Source of the DNA: Micavibrio_B sp044238965 | GTDB taxonomy: Bacteria; Pseudomonadota; Alphaproteobacteria; Micavibrionales; Micavibrionaceae | Length of the DNA stretch: 33,007 nucleotides | Reading direction: 5' to 3' | NCBI GenBank assembly: GCA_044238965.1 | Contig: JBIICJ010000011.1 | Span: 1 to 33,007 of the forward strand | Shown: positions 32,732 through 33,007 of the stretch, piece by piece | How the letters are laid out: the number at the start of each line of letters is the position of its first letter | Numbering within the stretch: the first letter of the stretch is position 1 | The notes under the pieces: generated by a model | What the model was told of the DNA's origin: nothing | The model's database searches: none | What the model saw: the letters and a program-made list of their open reading frames with translations, nothing else | Made by a program: the position numbers and the translations under genes

Positions 32732-33007
32732 TTACTTTTTTGTCTTTAGGCTGGATAAAAAACCCGACATAAAACCAGATTTTTCTTCCTTGACTAAAGT
32801 ATCTGGTAACGCTTGGTTATTCCCAATAGAATGATGAAGAAGTTTCGTTAAAAGATCAATCATATCACTCATAGGTGAATTATTTAGATCTCTTTTGCCT
32901 AAAATTTCAGCATTCAAAAACGCTTTTGGTTGGAATGAAATATAACCAAATGGTTTTTTATCAATCACTTTTTCAATATCTGCTTTTTATACTTCACTTT
33001 CCTTGGA
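32732..33007 (-). pseudogene. cpaE: CpaE/TadZ C-terminus, interrupted by an in-frame TAA
   Basis: The reading frame ending at 32732 looks like the C-terminus of CpaE, the ParA-like polar localization factor of Tad pili. It reads KADIEKVIDKKPFGYISF, then QPKAFLNAEILGKRDL, matching the family's D-F/I-E-K...V/I-P-x-P-K-x...A...G-K pattern, and its position before cpaF is canonical. Following the same frame upstream, TAA occurs at 32989-32987, but the six codons beyond it (SKESEV) still read like the family (typically HEVSRADFEK), with the stop at a serine position. A TCA-to-TAA change, a sequencing error, or restart at GTG 32968 could explain this. Only 18 bases are visible past the stop, so the state of the rest is unknown. 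Confidence 0.5.

Noticed and set aside
1..33007. CRISPR arrays, insertion sequences, rRNA genes and long direct repeats
   Set aside because: I looked for regularly spaced repeats, transposase motifs and rRNA signatures on both strands and found none.

Overview
The window looks like chromosome of a fairly AT-rich, Gram-negative alphaproteobacterium. The alphaproteobacterial call rests on close matches to MipZ, ChpT and CpdR, a CckA-like hybrid kinase, an alphaproteobacterial-type bS21 and a Tad pilus locus. KdsB indicates a KDO-containing outer membrane. I cannot place it to order. Genes are packed tightly: many starts and stops overlap by 1-14 bases, three convergent pairs overlap at their 3' ends, and no stretch without a gene exceeds 300 bases.

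Layout. 1-397: tail of a degenerate EAL-domain protein. 440-10473: a dispersed yejABEF peptide importer, interrupted by kdsB, a histidine-phosphatase-like gene, an M20 amidohydrolase, a reverse-strand argB and a GNAT acetyltransferase. The argB/GNAT gap holds face-to-face promoters and a candidate 21-aa small ORF. 10534-12035: monocistronic rpsU with promoter and terminator, then a leucine-dehydrogenase-like gene. 12128-14655: CckA-like hybrid histidine kinase and a single-domain receiver. 14682-17644: glpD-glpK. 17626-20005 (reverse): mipZ-galU-chpT. 20051-22793: aminopeptidase P and, convergently, rluD, behind a secreted propeller-like protein. 24175-25642: GT4 glycosyltransferase and cpdR. 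25716-25790: tRNA-Val(GAC). 25795-26665 (reverse): a two-gene accessory module. 26776-27531: RsuA/RluB-family pseudouridine synthase. 27722-33007: Tad pilus genes, with a CpaC-N-like protein and TadD forward, and CpaE (broken or partial), CpaF, TadB and TadC reverse.

How genes work together. Pieces of the CckA-ChpT-CpdR/CtrA phosphorelay and of the MipZ division-site system lie within 13 kb of each other. The Tad genes form a coherent secretion/pilus block. Yej components plus M20 and GNAT enzymes suggest peptide import and processing.

The most unusual element is the two-gene module after the tRNA. One protein joins an N-terminal peptidoglycan-binding-type domain to a C-terminal domain that matches vertebrate serum amyloid A nearly motif for motif, including its last residues. 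It overlaps by 14 bases a small membrane protein with a two-cysteine loop. I regard this as the best candidate for an undescribed system. An effector/immunity or envelope-binding role is inference only.
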